A stretch of 64,000 nucleotides of DNA from Campylobacter sp. 2014D-0216 (lineage in GTDB: Bacteria; Campylobacterota; Campylobacteria; Campylobacterales; Campylobacteraceae), in the NCBI RefSeq assembly GCF_014931215.1, contig NZ_CP063089.1, positions 620,001 to 684,000 of the forward strand, written 5' to 3'. Each line of letters begins with the position of its first letter. Positions within the stretch are counted from its first letter, which is position 1. This document shows, in pieces, positions 26,071 through 37,209 of this stretch. The notes beneath the pieces were generated by a model that was not told the origin of the DNA, ran no database searches, and saw nothing but the letters and a program-made list of their open reading frames with translations. The position numbers and the translations under genes are program-made.

Positions 26071-26289
26071 ATGAGAGTAGAACAAGTAGCTGCAAAAGCA
26101 CTAAAAAAATTAAAAGATGATAGATATAAATTAGCACTTGTGGTGGCTAAGAGAGCCGAAGAACTTGCAAATGGTGCAGAGCCTTTAGTAAATTTAGATA
26201 AAAACAAATACAAATATACTGATATTGCTTTACATGAGATAGCAGAAGATAAAATTGTATTAGAGGGATTTATTGAAGCTGATAAATGA
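26071..26289 (+). CDS. rpoZ: RNA polymerase omega subunit
   Basis: 72-residue omega subunit, which helps assemble RNA polymerase and forms part of a ppGpp site in proteobacteria. The N-terminus [14 protein letters not shown] and [16 protein letters not shown] match the family's conserved helix (xxxxAxxRAxxLxxG). It is directly followed, with overlap, by the ppGpp synthetase/hydrolase gene, the classical rpoZ-spoT order. Slightly shorter than the E. coli protein, as is usual in Campylobacter. Confidence 0.9.
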   Translation: MRVEQVAAKALKKLKDDRYKLALVVAKRAEELANGAEPLVNLDKNKYKYTDIALHEIAEDKIVLEGFIEADK

Positions 26290-28462
26290 TGAGTTGTTGT
26301 TAGACAAACTTGTTGATGATATAAAAAATTGCAAAGATTTACAAAGAGCAAAAGAAATTCTTTTTATGGTTTTTCCCCAATCTGCTGTTTTGGAAAAAGC
26401 AGTAGATTTTTGTATTCAAAAGCATGAAGGACAGTTTAGAAAAAGTGGTGAGCCATATGCTGTGCATCCTATTTTAGTAGCTTCTTTTGTGGCTTTTTTA
26501 AGTCCCGTGCAGTCTATGATTATAGCCGCATTATTGCACGATGTATTGGAAGATACTACTTGTAGCGAGGAAGAACTTAATACGGAATTTGGTGAAGAGG
26601 TGACAAAATTAGTACAAGGCTTAACTAAAATAGTCAGCATTAGAGAAGATCATCTTACGCATTCTAACTCAAATGAAAAACTCACAAAGTCTGCTTTGAC
26701 TTTTAGAAATATGCTTTTAGCAGGTATTGAAGATGTGAGTGTGCTTGTGATAAAACTATGTGATAGATTGCACAATATGCTTACATTAAATTTTTTAAGA
26801 GAAGATAAGCAAAAAAGAATCAGTGAAGAAACCTTAGTGGTTTATGCGCCAATTGCACATAGGCTTGGTATATCAAGTATTAAAAATTTACTTGAGGATT
26901 TGAGTTTTAAATTTTTATTACCTGATGAATATGCGCAAATTGATAATTATATTAACGCAAAAGATCAGCAAATTCAACTTGGATTTAATGAGTTTATTTC
27001 GAAAATAGAAATGTTATTTTTACAAAATGGCTTTAGACAAGGCAGCTTTGTCATACATAAAAGAATCAAACATAATTACTCAATTTACTTAAAAATGCAG
27101 CGAAAAGGTGTAGGGCTTGATGAAGTTTTAGATCTTTTGGGCGTGAGAATTTTAGTTGAAAAAGTGTATGATTGTTACTTAGCTTTGGGGATTTTACACA
27201 CACATTTTAATCCTTTGATTTCAAGATTTAAAGACTATATAGCTCTACCAAAGCAAAATGGTTATCAAACTTTACACACTACTTTATTTGATGCGAAAAA
27301 TATCATAGAGGCGCAAATTCGTACTTTTGACATGCATAAAACCGCAGAATTTGGTGTCGCAGCACACTGGAAATACAAAGAAGGTAATATCGCTACTCCG
27401 AATTTAGATTGGCTTGCAGATATTTCCATGCATGGCAAGGAAGAGGGAAATAATATTCAAGATTGTGATGCTATAGAACTTTATGAGTACGCAAAAGATA
27501 GTTTATATATAGAAGATATTGCAGTGTATTCACCAAAAGGTGAAATTTTCACCTTGCCACGTGGCGCTACGGCTTTGGATTTTGCATATGAAGTACACAC
27601 TAAAGTTGGTCTTCATGCAAAAACAGCTTTTGTAAACCGTATAAAAGTTCCACTCTTAACTGTGCTTAAAAACGGGGATATTGTAAGCATTGAAACTTCA
27701 GAGGAAGAATTTTTTAGATGTTCTTGGATTGATAGTGTTAAAACAGGAAAAGCTAGAGCTAGTATAAGGGATTTTTGCAAGCAAAAGAAAAAAGAGCTAA
27801 ATAATAAAATTGCAGTTAATCTTTTATCTACTGTTTTTAATGAAGATTCAAAACTAATCGAAGAATGGCTTGAAAAAGAGAAATTTAACAAAAAGCTTAG
27901 ACAAATCGCTTTAGATTTTAATTATTTTAAAGAAGTGATCATTAGTCTTAGAAAATACGCAGGGCAAACTCAAGTGGCCAAATTTGAACAAAATGAACAA
28001 AAATTTGAAAGTATGGTAGTGGGGTCAAACTATAAAATCACTACAATCAATTTTGATTATTGTTGTAGGCCTAAAAGAGGAGATGAGATTATCGCTTTTA
28101 GGCATTCAACTAGTGCAATTGTCCATCATAAGCTTTGTGAACAGGCTATGAAAAAGATAGCTGATAATAAAGAAATGGTTTTTGTTTTTTGGAATGAAAG
28201 TTCGATAAAAAGTTACAAAATTATTGTTTCAATAGAAAATAAAAAAGGCTCTTTAGCGGATTTTCTAACTACTTTAGCTAAAATGCAGATTAATGTTTTA
28301 AGTATTAACTCGGCTGATTCAGAACCTGTGGTGGCAAATTATTTTGAAGTGCAGGTTGAATTACCTAATAATATGGATGTTGAAAGTGCAAAAGAAAGGC
28401 TGAAGGCTAGATATAAAATTCTAGATTTTACATCTTTAAATGATGCATACAATAATCACTAA
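26273..28462 (+). CDS. spoT: Bifunctional (p)ppGpp synthetase/hydrolase
   Basis: 729-residue Rel/Spo homologue that makes and degrades (p)ppGpp in the stringent response. Domains in order: HD hydrolase (about 40-190, with H51, H65 and H89-D90 in LLHDVLEDT), synthetase (about 240-360: [31 protein letters not shown]), TGS (about 400-465), a helical/zinc-finger region (Cys pair in [11 protein letters not shown]) and ACT (about 650-720). The HD ligands and synthetase loop are intact, so both activities are expected. The TTG start at 26273 overlaps rpoZ by 17 bases and has GAGG five bases upstream; no ATG is available in frame nearby. Confidence 0.93.
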   Translation: MKLINDELLLDKLVDDIKNCKDLQRAKEILFMVFPQSAVLEKAVDFCIQKHEGQFRKSGEPYAVHPILVASFVAFLSPVQSMIIAALLHDVLEDTTCSEEELNTEFGEEVTKLVQGLTKIVSIREDHLTHSNSNEKLTKSALTFRNMLLAGIEDVSVLVIKLCDRLHNMLTLNFLREDKQKRISEETLVVYAPIAHRLGISSIKNLLEDLSFKFLLPDEYAQIDNYINAKDQQIQLGFNEFISKIEMLFLQNGFRQGSFVIHKRIKHNYSIYLKMQRKGVGLDEVLDLLGVRILVEKVYDCYLALGILHTHFNPLISRFKDYIALPKQNGYQTLHTTLFDAKNIIEAQIRTFDMHKTAEFGVAAHWKYKEGNIATPNLDWLADISMHGKEEGNNIQDCDAIELYEYAKDSLYIEDIAVYSPKGEIFTLPRGATALDFAYEVHTKVGLHAKTAFVNRIKVPLLTVLKNGDIVSIETSEEEFFRCSWIDSVKTGKARASIRDFCKQKKKELNNKIAVNLLSTVFNEDSKLIEEWLEKEKFNKKLRQIALDFNYFKEVIISLRKYAGQTQVAKFEQNEQKFESMVVGSNYKITTINFDYCCRPKRGDEIIAFRHSTSAIVHHKLCEQAMKKIADNKEMVFVFWNESSIKSYKIIVSIENKKGSLADFLTTLAKMQINVLSINSADSEPVVANYFEVQVELPNNMDVESAKERLKARYKILDFTSLNDAYNNH

Positions 28463-28473
28463 AAAGGTTTTTT

Positions 28474-29676
28474 ATGGATATTAATGAAATTATTAAAGAA
28501 ATTAAAAGAGGAATTGCAGAAATCATTGATGAGGAAAGATTAGTTTCTTTGGTAAAAAATTATTATGAAAAAGGTGAAAACTTTTTTGTAAAAGCTGGTT
28601 TTGATCCAACAGCAGCTGATTTGCATTTAGGCCATACGGTAGTTTTAAGCAAGATGGCTTTGCTTCAAAAACATGGAGCGATTGTACAGTTTTTAATAGG
28701 CGATTTTACTGCACAAATAGGCGATCCTACAGGAAAAAGCGCAACAAGAAAGAAGCTTGATAGAGAAGAAGTGCTAAAAAATGCTAAAACTTACGAAGAG
28801 CAAGTTTTTAAAATTCTAGATCCTGATAAAACTCAAATTCATTTCAACTCTAAATGGTTAAATGAATTAGGTGCAAGCGGTATAGTGGAGTTGACTTCGA
28901 CATTTAGTGTAGCTAGAATGCTTGAAAGAGATGATTTTACTAAGCGTTTTAAAGAACAAAGCCCTATATCAATTTGTGAGTTTTTGTATCCACTTTTGCA
29001 AGGTTATGATAGTGTTGCCTTAAAAAGCGATATAGAAATGGGCGGAACTGATCAAAAATTTAATCTTTTGATGGGTAGACAACTTCAAAGAGTGTATGAT
29101 TGTAAAAAAGAACAAGCGGTTATGATGATGCCATTGCTTGAAGGTCTTGATGGCGTAAATAAAATGAGCAAAAGCTTAGGAAATTATATCGGTGTAACTG
29201 AAGATGCAAAAGATATGTATGCTAAGGTTTTAAGTATAAGCGATGAATTGATGTTTAGGTATTATGAGCTTTTAAGTGAAAAAAGTTTAAACGAAATTTC
29301 ACAAATTAAAGAAGATATTAGCAATGGTTTATTACACCCTAAAAAAGCCAAAGAAAACTTAGCTTTAGAAATCACTACACGTTTTCATTCTAGTGAATGT
29401 GCATTAAAAGCTAAGGAAGAATTTGATAAAATTCACAGTGCAAAAGAGCTTCCTAGTGATATGCCAAGTTTTACTTTAGAAGGTAGTATTTGGCTAGCAA
29501 AAGCTATAGTAGAATGTAAAATGGAAAGCTCCACTTCAGCTGCAAGAAGATTGATTAATTCAAATGCAGTAAGTGTTAATGGTGAAAAAGTTCAAGATGA
29601 ACAACTCCAACTAGAAAATGGCGAATATATTTTACAAGTTGGAAAAAGAAAATTTGCAAAATTAAAGGTTGTATGA
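28474..29676 (+). CDS. tyrS: Tyrosyl-tRNA synthetase
   Basis: 400-residue class I synthetase charging tRNA-Tyr. The HIGH motif is HLGH near residue 50 (ADLHLGHTVVL) and KMSKS is present as NKMSKSLGN near 230. A C-terminal S4 RNA-binding domain (about 335-400) ends in ENGEYILQVGKRKFAKLKVV. The FDPTAADLHLGH and TDQKFNLLMGRQ motifs are the TyrZ-type version seen in epsilonproteobacteria. It follows spoT by 12 bases and overlaps the next gene by four. Confidence 0.95.
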   Translation: MDINEIIKEIKRGIAEIIDEERLVSLVKNYYEKGENFFVKAGFDPTAADLHLGHTVVLSKMALLQKHGAIVQFLIGDFTAQIGDPTGKSATRKKLDREEVLKNAKTYEEQVFKILDPDKTQIHFNSKWLNELGASGIVELTSTFSVARMLERDDFTKRFKEQSPISICEFLYPLLQGYDSVALKSDIEMGGTDQKFNLLMGRQLQRVYDCKKEQAVMMMPLLEGLDGVNKMSKSLGNYIGVTEDAKDMYAKVLSISDELMFRYYELLSEKSLNEISQIKEDISNGLLHPKKAKENLALEITTRFHSSECALKAKEEFDKIHSAKELPSDMPSFTLEGSIWLAKAIVECKMESSTSAARRLINSNAVSVNGEKVQDEQLQLENGEYILQVGKRKFAKLKVV

Positions 29677-30773
29677 TGAGTTTTAAAGCTTTAAAAATTG
29701 GAAAGCACGAGATAAAATATCCTATATTTCAAGGTGGTATGGGTCTTGGTATAAGCTGGGATAGACTTGCTTCTGCAGTTTCTTTAAATGGTGGTTTAGG
29801 GATTATTTCTTCAGTTGGTACAGGTTATTATGAAAATAGAACACACATTGATAAAGAATTCAATGCAAAGCCTTATGGTAGTGATAATTTTTACTCTAAA
29901 GCGGGCTTGAAAGCTTTGATTGATAATGCTAGAAAAGTTTGTAAAGATGCGCCTTTGGGCTGTAATATTTTATATGCAAGTAACAATTATGCTCAAATTG
30001 CCCGTAATGCTTGTGAAGTAGGCTTTAATGTGATAGTTTCGGGTGCAGGACTCCCTACTAATTTACCTGAATTTACGCAAGATTATCCCGATGTTGCTTT
30101 AGTACCTATCGTATCATCTGCTAAAGCTTTAAAAATCATTTGCAAAAGATGGCAAAGTAGATATAATCGTTTGCCTGATGCAGTTATCGTTGAGGGTCCA
30201 AAAAGTGGAGGGCATCAAGGTTTTACCTATGAGCAATGCTTGATGGAAGAGTATCAATTAGAAAATGTAGTACCACAGGTTGCACAAGAGATTAAAAACT
30301 GGGGCGACATACCTCTGATCGCTGCAGGTGGAATTTGGGATAAACAAGATATAGAAAAAATGATTTCTCTAGGTGCAAGTGGAGTTCAAATGGGAACACG
30401 CTTTATCGGTACTTTTGAATGTGATGCGAGTGATGAATTTAAACAAGTATTACTCGAATGTAAAAAAGAAGATATTGAGCTTTTAAAATCTCCTGTTGGG
30501 TATCCTGCAAGGGGGGTAAGAACAAATCTTTTAAATCTAGTTGATAAAAAAATGGGTCCTAAAATTTCTTGCGTAAGTAATTGTGTTGCTCCGTGTGGAA
30601 GGGGTAAAGAGGCTACTAAAGTGGGGTATTGTATCGCGGATAGATTATATGATGCATGGAGCGGTAAAAAAGAAACAGGTTTGTTTTTTACCGGTGCAAA
30701 TGGATATAGGCTTGAAAAACTTATCAGTGTAGAAGAGCTAATAAATAAACTTGTTAATGGCGAAGATGCTTAA
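29673..30773 (+). CDS. Nitronate monooxygenase-family FMN oxidoreductase
   Basis: 366-residue TIM-barrel flavoprotein of the 2-nitropropane dioxygenase/nitronate monooxygenase family, related to FabK enoyl reductases. Visible: PIFQGGMGLGISWDRLASAV at the N-terminus, IVSGAGLPTNLPE, EGPKSGGHQGF, PLIAAGGIWDKQDIEKMISL and GVQMGTRFI, the FMN phosphate site. Near the C-terminus is an unusual cysteine cluster (ISCVSNCVAPCGRGKEATKV-GYC) that could bind metal or a cluster. The substrate is unknown. The ATG overlaps the tyrS stop; the amiA start lies inside its last codons. Confidence 0.8.
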   Translation: MMSFKALKIGKHEIKYPIFQGGMGLGISWDRLASAVSLNGGLGIISSVGTGYYENRTHIDKEFNAKPYGSDNFYSKAGLKALIDNARKVCKDAPLGCNILYASNNYAQIARNACEVGFNVIVSGAGLPTNLPEFTQDYPDVALVPIVSSAKALKIICKRWQSRYNRLPDAVIVEGPKSGGHQGFTYEQCLMEEYQLENVVPQVAQEIKNWGDIPLIAAGGIWDKQDIEKMISLGASGVQMGTRFIGTFECDASDEFKQVLLECKKEDIELLKSPVGYPARGVRTNLLNLVDKKMGPKISCVSNCVAPCGRGKEATKVGYCIADRLYDAWSGKKETGLFFTGANGYRLEKLISVEELINKLVNGEDA

Positions 30774-32796
30774 AATATTTTTTGTTTTTTTGATATTTTG
30801 CTGTAGTGTTTTTGCAAATGCAGAGGTGAAAAATTTTGATCAAAATTTTTTAACCTCTAATGCAGAAGAAAAACTACAACTACATCAGCAACTAAAATCT
30901 CTATATATACAAAGCGTGATTAATGACAATAATGAAGAAAAAAATGAAATTTTAAAAAGATTGATCATTAGTTCCAATTTTTTAGGCTTTGATGATAAAG
31001 CTTATGTGCAAGAGCTTAAAGAAAGTGGAGTAGGTGAGGCAGAGATTTCTCGCTTAAAAAATGCTTTGAATGTTATCCAAGATCAAAAAATTAAAAAAGA
31101 TCAAAATAAAAAAGAAAATAACACTACAGTTGTCAATAAGAAAGAAGATAAGAAAGAAGATAAGAAAGAAGATAAGAAAGAAGATAAGAAAGAAGATAAG
31201 AAAGAAGATAAGAAAGAAGATAAGAAAGAAGATAAGAAAGAAGATAAGAAAGAAGATAAGAAAGAAGATAAGAAAGAAGATAAGAAAGAAGATAAGAAAG
31301 AAGATAAGAAAGAAGATAAGAAAGAAGATAAGAAAGAAGATAAGAAAGAAGATAAGAAAGACTCGGCCACAGATGAACTTTTTGTGCTTGATGTTAAAAA
31401 GCTTGATAGTGGTGTGATGTTGGATTTGAGTAAAAAAATTAGTCAGAAAGAAATTAAAAATTTCACACTAAAAGGCGAGAATAATGTTCGCTATGTGGCT
31501 GATTTTGAAGGGGTATTGAAGGGACCTAAGAAAAATTTTGATTTTAAAGAGTTTGACATCATTGTATCGCAGTTTAATCCAACTACAATGCGTTTGGTTT
31601 TAACTTCAAAAAAAGAATTGAAAGTTAAAATCGAGTTAAAAGATGAAAATCTTTATATGGGACTTGAAAAAGCTGAAAAAGCTGAAAAAGCCCAGGCACC
31701 CAAAGCTATTGTGAAAAAACAGGAAAATGTTAAAAAGACTCCAGCTGGCAAACAAGAGCCATTGTATATTTTAAAATCGAACAAAGAAAAAAATGGTGTG
31801 AGCTTAAAATTAAGCAGCGATATTGATATCGAAGATATTAAAATTAGTTCTTTTAAAGATGGTAAAATATATCGTTCAATCGTGAGTTTTGAGGCTATCT
31901 TAGAAGGAGATAGAAGAAAAATTGATGTTAGCAAAAATCAATCTATTACTATTGTACAATTTAATAAAACAACCGTTAGAGCGGTATTGAGTTCTAATGT
32001 TGATTTTAAAACAAATATTGATTTAGATGATGATTTGTTTATTGGTTTTGAGAAAAAAACTAAAACCACAGTTGCAAAATCCAATACTAAAATTCAAAAA
32101 CCAAGTATTAGAAAATCAGGCAAGGTGATTGTGATTGATCCAGGTCATGGTGGAAAAGATCCTGGTACTTTAGGCGACAAAGGCGTAAGGGAAAAAGATG
32201 TGGTTTTGAGTGTATCGCTTAAACTTGGCAATGAACTAAAAAAACGAGGGTACAAGATCTTTTACACTAGAAGCACAGATAAATTTATAAATCTTAGAGA
32301 TAGAACTTCCATGGCTAATGAAAAAATGGCAGATTTGTTTATCTCTGTTCATGCAAACGCAGCTCCAAATAAACAAAGAGCTAAAACTTTACAAGGGATT
32401 GAAACTTTCTTTTTATCGCCAGCAAGAAGTGAAAGAAGTAAAAAGGCAGCAGAATTGGAAAATCAATCTGACTTTGAAGAAATGAATTATTTTTCTAAGC
32501 AAACCTTTTTAAATTTTTTAAATCGTGAAAAAATAGTCGCTTCTAATAAACTTGCTATTGATGTGCAAAAAAAGATTTTAAGTAATGTAAGAAAAAAATA
32601 CAAAGTTGTTGATGGTGGAGTGAGAGAAGCGCCATTTTGGGTTTTAGTGGGTGCGCAAATGCCTGCGATTTTGATTGAGATAGGTTATATTAGTCATCCT
32701 AGCGAAAGAAATCGATTGCTAAATAAAAATTTCCAAGATCTATTGGCTATTGGTATTGCAAATGGAATAGAGAGCTATTTTTATAAAAATCAATGA
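30766..32796 (+). CDS. amiA: N-acetylmuramoyl-L-alanine amidase with Lys/Glu/Asp repeat linker and two AMIN-like domains
   Basis: Periplasmic Amidase_3 zinc enzyme that removes stem peptides from muramic acid during daughter-cell separation. Signal peptide [19 protein letters not shown]; then a helical segment; 18 repeats of KKED (about residues 125-197); two similar AMIN-like beta domains (about 205-310 and 345-450, each with VxQFNxTTxRxVL); and the catalytic domain (about 460-675) with [25 protein letters not shown] and [11 protein letters not shown] supplying zinc ligands and catalytic Glu. I use the ATG at 30766, which begins the signal peptide; an ATG at 30757 is possible. The EnvC-like protein encoded at 24100 is the likely activator. 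Confidence 0.9.
   Translation: MLKIFFVFLIFCCSVFANAEVKNFDQNFLTSNAEEKLQLHQQLKSLYIQSVINDNNEEKNEILKRLIISSNFLGFDDKAYVQELKESGVGEAEISRLKNALNVIQDQKIKKDQNKKENNTTVVNKKEDKKEDKKEDKKEDKKEDKKEDKKEDKKEDKKEDKKEDKKEDKKEDKKEDKKEDKKEDKKEDKKEDKKEDKKDSATDELFVLDVKKLDSGVMLDLSKKISQKEIKNFTLKGENNVRYVADFEGVLKGPKKNFDFKEFDIIVSQFNPTTMRLVLTSKKELKVKIELKDENLYMGLEKAEKAEKAQAPKAIVKKQENVKKTPAGKQEPLYILKSNKEKNGVSLKLSSDIDIEDIKISSFKDGKIYRSIVSFEAILEGDRRKIDVSKNQSITIVQFNKTTVRAVLSSNVDFKTNIDLDDDLFIGFEKKTKTTVAKSNTKIQKPSIRKSGKVIVIDPGHGGKDPGTLGDKGVREKDVVLSVSLKLGNELKKRGYKIFYTRSTDKFINLRDRTSMANEKMADLFISVHANAAPNKQRAKTLQGIETFFLSPARSERSKKAAELENQSDFEEMNYFSKQTFLNFLNREKIVASNKLAIDVQKKILSNVRKKYKVVDGGVREAPFWVLVGAQMPAILIEIGYISHPSERNRLLNKNFQDLLAIGIANGIESYFYKNQ
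31138..31353 (+). repeat. 18 perfect tandem copies of a 12-base unit inside amiA
   Basis: AAGAAAGAAGAT repeated 18 times without a single difference, encoding (KKED)18. As 12 is a multiple of three, copy-number change keeps the reading frame and varies only linker length. The array also leaves open frames on the other strand and in another frame, which are artefacts. Confidence 0.97.
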
Positions 32797-34625
32797 AAAA
32801 AGCAAAGATTATCATCAAGGACAATGCGCCATTTTCTTTAGATTTTGATGATTATTATTTTAATTCTAGCGATGGTTTAAGCGAAAGTCGGTATATTTAT
32901 ACCAATGCCTTTGAATTAAATAAAGAAAAAACAATTGTCGCAGAGCTTGGTTTTGGTATAGGTTTAAATTTCTTTCTTACTTTAAAGCGCTTTTTAAGAG
33001 AAAAAAAAGACAAGCAAAAACTTTTTTACGTGAGTTTTGAAAATTTTTATATAGAAAAAGAAAAATTAAGGGAAATTTACCAAACTCTTGGGTTTTATGA
33101 AGAATTTAAGGATTGGTTGGAGCCGTTTTTGCAAGCTTATCCTTATTGTAAAGATGGGGTTTATAGATTTTATTTTCAAGATAGTTTTTTGGATTTAGTT
33201 TTTGGGGAAGCTAAAGAGAAATTACAGAAATTAGATTTTAAAGCAGATGTTTGGTATTTAGATGGTTTTGCACCGGCAAAAAATCAAGATATGTTTAATG
33301 AAGATATTGTAGGCTTGGTTGCTAAAAATTCAAAAAAAGATACCAAGATTCTTACGTTTTCTGCTGCTAGTATTTTGAAAAAATCTTTGCTTGCTCATGG
33401 TTTTGAAGTTCAAAAAGTTAAGGGTTTTAAAAAAAGAGAAATGATTCAAGCTATATACAAAGGCTTAGAATTAGAAGATAAATTTGGTTATTTTAAAACC
33501 CCTTCTTTGAAAAATCCACCTAAGAAAGTTGCTATTATCGGTGCTGGGATTGCTAGCGCAAGTTTAGCTTATGAATTATCTTTGCGAAATATACAAGCAG
33601 ATGTTTTTGAAAAAAAAGACAGTCTAGGTAAAGGTGCTTCGGGAAATATCAATGGAATTTTGAGTTCATTGATATTAAAGCCAAATGTTTTACTAGGTGA
33701 GTTTTCTCAGTATGCTTATATCGAAGCAAGTAGATTTTATAGACAAGTTTTAAATTTACAACCTCAAGGTGTTTATGAGTTTGCACATAATGAGTTAATG
33801 CAAGAACGTTTTGATAGTCAAAAAGATAATGTTTTATTTGATATTGTAAAACATCAAGCTTTTTTACGAGATGGAATGTGTATAAAACCTCAAGAAATAG
33901 TTAAAACCTTATTGAAAAAAAGCGGTGCCAATGTGTTTTTTGAATATGAGTTTTTAAACTATACTTATGATGAAAAATTCACCTTATATTTTGACCGCGA
34001 AAGAGTATTGAAAGATTATGATGTTTTAATTTATGCTCAAGGAGCTAGCGTTAGAGAATTTTTAAATTATAAATTTATGAGTTTAAGTAGTGTAAGAGGT
34101 CAGTGTACGCATTTAAAACCGTTTTTAAAAAACACTCATGCGCTTTCCTCGAAAGGATATGTTTGCCCTATTAACGATGAGATAAATATGCAACTAATTG
34201 GTGCAAGTTATGATAGGCTTAATCAAGATGAGCAACTTTTAGAAGAGGATGATAAAAGCAATATTGAAAATATCAAAGAGTTTTTGCATGATGAAAAATT
34301 AGAAGTTATTGGTGGTAAAGTTGGATTTAGATCGTACTCAAGTGATAGATTTGCTATAGTAGGTCAAGCGTATGATGAAAATTTTTATTTGCAAAATTAT
34401 AAAGGACTTTTATGGCATAAAAATAAAGTTCAAAAAAGACCAAATGATTTTTTACCACTGTATTTTTCAATTGCGCATGGCTCTAGGGCTTTTGCGAGTG
34501 CTATAGTTTGCGCTAGAGCTATTTGTTCGATGATTTTTGATGAAGTACAAATGGAAAATGATTTTTTATATGCTTTACATCCTGCTCGCTTTTTAATTCG
34601 TCAGCTCAAAAAAGGAAAAGTTTAG
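32793..34625 (+). CDS. mnmC: Bifunctional MnmC tRNA wobble-uridine modification enzyme
   Basis: 610-residue fusion catalysing the last two steps to 5-methylaminomethyl-2-thiouridine at tRNA position 34. The N-terminal ~240 residues are the SAM methyltransferase (MnmC2: [34 protein letters not shown]). The C-terminal ~370 residues are the FAD-dependent oxidoreductase (MnmC1: [49 protein letters not shown]). Both dinucleotide/SAM motifs look intact. It starts with a four-base overlap on amiA and ends the long plus-strand run begun at rluD. Confidence 0.93.
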   Translation: MKKAKIIIKDNAPFSLDFDDYYFNSSDGLSESRYIYTNAFELNKEKTIVAELGFGIGLNFFLTLKRFLREKKDKQKLFYVSFENFYIEKEKLREIYQTLGFYEEFKDWLEPFLQAYPYCKDGVYRFYFQDSFLDLVFGEAKEKLQKLDFKADVWYLDGFAPAKNQDMFNEDIVGLVAKNSKKDTKILTFSAASILKKSLLAHGFEVQKVKGFKKREMIQAIYKGLELEDKFGYFKTPSLKNPPKKVAIIGAGIASASLAYELSLRNIQADVFEKKDSLGKGASGNINGILSSLILKPNVLLGEFSQYAYIEASRFYRQVLNLQPQGVYEFAHNELMQERFDSQKDNVLFDIVKHQAFLRDGMCIKPQEIVKTLLKKSGANVFFEYEFLNYTYDEKFTLYFDRERVLKDYDVLIYAQGASVREFLNYKFMSLSSVRGQCTHLKPFLKNTHALSSKGYVCPINDEINMQLIGASYDRLNQDEQLLEEDDKSNIENIKEFLHDEKLEVIGGKVGFRSYSSDRFAIVGQAYDENFYLQNYKGLLWHKNKVQKRPNDFLPLYFSIAHGSRAFASAIVCARAICSMIFDEVQMENDFLYALHPARFLIRQLKKGKV

Positions 34626-34721
34626 ATTTTTACCTTTAATTCACTTTTTCTAGGTATTTTAAATTTTCAAAAAAACTTAATATAAGTGTAAAATGAATAT
34701 AAGTATTTAATAAGAGGTTGT

Positions 34722-35552
34722 GTGAAAAAATATATTTGTTTAACATGTTTATGCTTAAACGGTTTTGCCTTGAGTTTGGAAGAAAGTTTAGGTGAAGGTG
34801 ATGTGAATATCACTAAAATGCAAAAAACAAGCACGGTTTCTAAGCAAGTATTGTTTCAAAAACCACAAGAGTTTCAACCTCAAAATACTGATCTTGGATC
34901 CTTTGCTAGTCAGTCTTTGGCAAAGGTTTTAAATTTAAGCTCCAAAGATAAAACAGAAGCTAGTTTGGATTATAATGCTTTAAATGTAAATATTAAGAAT
35001 ATTAATACTATTGCTGATTATGATAATGCAAGTTTGTTGCTAGAAAAACAAGCAAGAATAGGTCAAATTGAACAAGCTTATTCTTTGGGGTTGATCAATC
35101 GTTATGAAATAGATGATTTTTACCTAGGTTTTAATTATTTTAATGATTATTATAAAGAGGCTTGTTCTAAAAATAGCTTTGGCGCTGAATTGCAGTTTAG
35201 TGATTATTTTAAAGCGTATGCAAATTATTATGATGTGAAAGAAAATGATACTGATGATAGCACCGAGCTTGGAGTGATGTTTGACTTGCCTTATTTAAGT
35301 GTGATTAATATTAATTCAAACATAAAAGAAGCGCAAAATCAATACAATATCACTTATTCGCCTTTGTCAATTTTAGATTTATCGCTTAATTATCAAGATG
35401 AAAAAACTAGCGCAAAAGATCAAGCGGCAATGTGGGTAAAATTTAGACTCAATTATGAGCAAAGCTTAAGTAAGCAATTTTATAATAGCCTTTATCATAA
35501 AAATGCTATAGGCAAATTCAATCGTTATGATTTTGCCACAAGAACTTATTGA
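34722..35552 (+). CDS. Hypothetical exported protein, 276 aa
   Basis: Protein with a signal peptide (MKKYICLTCLCLNGFALS) and no recognised domain. The middle is mixed helix; residues ~130-275 show alternating aromatic strands (FYLGFNYFNDYYKEA, SDYFKAYANYYDVKENDTD, ITYSPLSILDLSLNYQDEKT) that suggest an outer-membrane-associated beta structure. GTG start with AAGAGG four bases upstream. It overlaps convergent rseP by seven bases. A similarly placed hypothetical gene beside pgsA/rseP is known from C. jejuni (from memory). Confidence 0.65.
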   Translation: MKKYICLTCLCLNGFALSLEESLGEGDVNITKMQKTSTVSKQVLFQKPQEFQPQNTDLGSFASQSLAKVLNLSSKDKTEASLDYNALNVNIKNINTIADYDNASLLLEKQARIGQIEQAYSLGLINRYEIDDFYLGFNYFNDYYKEACSKNSFGAELQFSDYFKAYANYYDVKENDTDDSTELGVMFDLPYLSVININSNIKEAQNQYNITYSPLSILDLSLNYQDEKTSAKDQAAMWVKFRLNYEQSLSKQFYNSLYHKNAIGKFNRYDFATRTY

Positions 35553-36655
35553 TTGCTCATAAAACGAGTAAGATCATTGTAGGTTACAAAAACCATTAAA
35601 GCTAAAAGTAAAGCCATGCCAAAGTAGCTTAGGTATTCAAAACACACCTTTGGAACCTCTTTTTTAAAAATGAACTCATAGAGATTAAATAAGATATGTC
35701 CCCCATCTAAAGCAGGGACTGGAAGTAGGTTAAGCACTCCAAGATTAATGGAGATTAAAGCAGTGATTAAAAACAAAACAACTATGCTTGTATTTGCAGC
35801 TTTAGAGGTAACATCCACCATGGTAATGATACCACCCATGTTTTTAGCATCTAACTCTCCGCTGATAATTTTAGCAAGTCCTTTAAAGATTAGTAAAGAA
35901 GCTTCCATGCTTTCTTCATAGGCGTATTTTAAGCTTGTAAAACCTTGATGATAAATAGTCACAAACTCACCCTTAGGAGTAATACCAATAAGAGGCTTTT
36001 GTACCTTTTGGTAAAATTCGTTATAACCCTCATCAATTTGCGGTGTTAAAGTGACCTTGATCAAGGTACCATCGCGTTTTATATCAAGTATTGTTGTTTT
36101 TGCATGTACTAATTTACTGATTTCTTCAAAGCTTTGAATCGCAACTCCATTGATAGCCATAATCGTATCACCTACTTGTAAATTTGCTTTTTCAGCAGCT
36201 GAATTAGGTGCAATGCTTCCGATGATAGGTGCAAGTTTTTGCACTCCTAAAAAACCTATGGCTATGTAGAGTAAAAAAGCCAAAAAGAAGTTAAAGAATG
36301 GCCCTGCAAAAAGTATGTAAATTCTAGCTAAAGGGCTTAAGGTGTTATAGCTATTTGGCTCATAATTTTTTTCACCAGGATTTAAATCATCTTGTCCTTT
36401 GAGTTTAACATAACCACCTAAAGGTAGAGCAGATAAGCGGTATTCTGTGTTTTTATAAGTTTTTTTAAAAATAGCTTTTCCAAATCCTATGCTAAAAATT
36501 TCTACATCGACTTTCATATGTTTTGCAGCTAAGAAGTGTCCTAACTCGTGAAAAAAAATTAAAAAAGATATCACTAAAAGTGTAACTAAAAAACTAAAAG
36601 AATAAAATTTAAATCCTATGGCTAAAATAAGTAGTAAAAATAAATATGACTTCAA
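35546..36655 (-). CDS. rseP: Site-2 zinc metalloprotease RseP (RIP protease)
   Basis: 369-residue inner-membrane intramembrane protease that cleaves regulatory membrane proteins. HELGH is at residues 36-40 in the first helices, the PDZ domain lies at about 125-215 (GDTIMAINGVAIQSFEEISK), and the second catalytic motif NLLPVPALDGGH at about 310. The start is TTG, one base after the pgsA stop, with AAGG just upstream inside pgsA; no ATG is available. The substrate is unknown, as Campylobacter lacks RseA. Confidence 0.9.
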   Translation of the reverse strand: MKSYLFLLLILAIGFKFYSFSFLVTLLVISFLIFFHELGHFLAAKHMKVDVEIFSIGFGKAIFKKTYKNTEYRLSALPLGGYVKLKGQDDLNPGEKNYEPNSYNTLSPLARIYILFAGPFFNFFLAFLLYIAIGFLGVQKLAPIIGSIAPNSAAEKANLQVGDTIMAINGVAIQSFEEISKLVHAKTTILDIKRDGTLIKVTLTPQIDEGYNEFYQKVQKPLIGITPKGEFVTIYHQGFTSLKYAYEESMEASLLIFKGLAKIISGELDAKNMGGIITMVDVTSKAANTSIVVLFLITALISINLGVLNLLPVPALDGGHILFNLYEFIFKKEVPKVCFEYLSYFGMALLLALMVFVTYNDLTRFMSNQ

Positions 36656-36656
36656 T

Positions 36657-37187
36657 TTACGCCTTTTTTAAATGTTTTACATAAGCTAGAATGTATTCTA
36701 AAGCAGAATATAATGTTAATATTAAAGCAATAAATAACAAGGTATTTGCAAATGGCCATTGCATGGTTAAAAAAATGATGGCTATCATTTGGAAACTTGT
36801 TTTGATTTTACCTGCAAAAGAAGCACTCACATCAAATTTTTCACTTACCATCACCACTCTAAATCCAGTGATAAAAAACTCTCTAACTAAGATGATATAA
36901 ACCATCCATGGATCAGCTCTATGAGTGAGTAATAAACCTAAAAAGGCAGCTAGAACAAGCATTTTATCTGCTAAAGGATCAATGATGGCGCCAAGTTTTG
37001 TAGTTTGGTTCCAAGTGCGCGCAATATAACCATCAAAAAAATCAGTCAAAGCTGCTATGCCAAAAACAACACACGCAAAATAATTTACCCAGCTAGGATG
37101 GATATTTTCAAAATCATGAATTAATAAATAAAATAAAATAGGAGCTAATAGTATCCTTATAAATGCCAAGGCGTTGGGTAAATTCAT
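36657..37187 (-). CDS. pgsA: CDP-diacylglycerol-glycerol-3-phosphate 3-phosphatidyltransferase
   Basis: 176-residue inner-membrane CDP-alcohol phosphotransferase making phosphatidylglycerol phosphate. The complete signature D-G-x2-A-R-x8-G-x3-D-x3-D is visible in DGYIARTWNQTTKLGAIID-PLAD. About five membrane helices. AAGGAT lies nine bases before the ATG. It forms a pair with rseP, one base apart. Confidence 0.93.
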   Translation of the reverse strand: MNLPNALAFIRILLAPILFYLLIHDFENIHPSWVNYFACVVFGIAALTDFFDGYIARTWNQTTKLGAIIDPLADKMLVLAAFLGLLLTHRADPWMVYIILVREFFITGFRVVMVSEKFDVSASFAGKIKTSFQMIAIIFLTMQWPFANTLLFIALILTLYSALEYILAYVKHLKKA

Positions 37188-37209
37188 GTTTGTTTAATCC
37201 TTATGTGAT

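Noticed and set aside
31138-31353. CRISPR-like regular repeat
   Set aside because: The units are directly contiguous with no spacers and lie inside a coding sequence.
31101-31370. Open frames on the minus strand (LSSF repeats) and in another plus frame (KKIR repeats) across the amiA repeat
   Set aside because: They exist only because the 12-base repeat has no stop in those frames; amiA itself is clearly the real gene.
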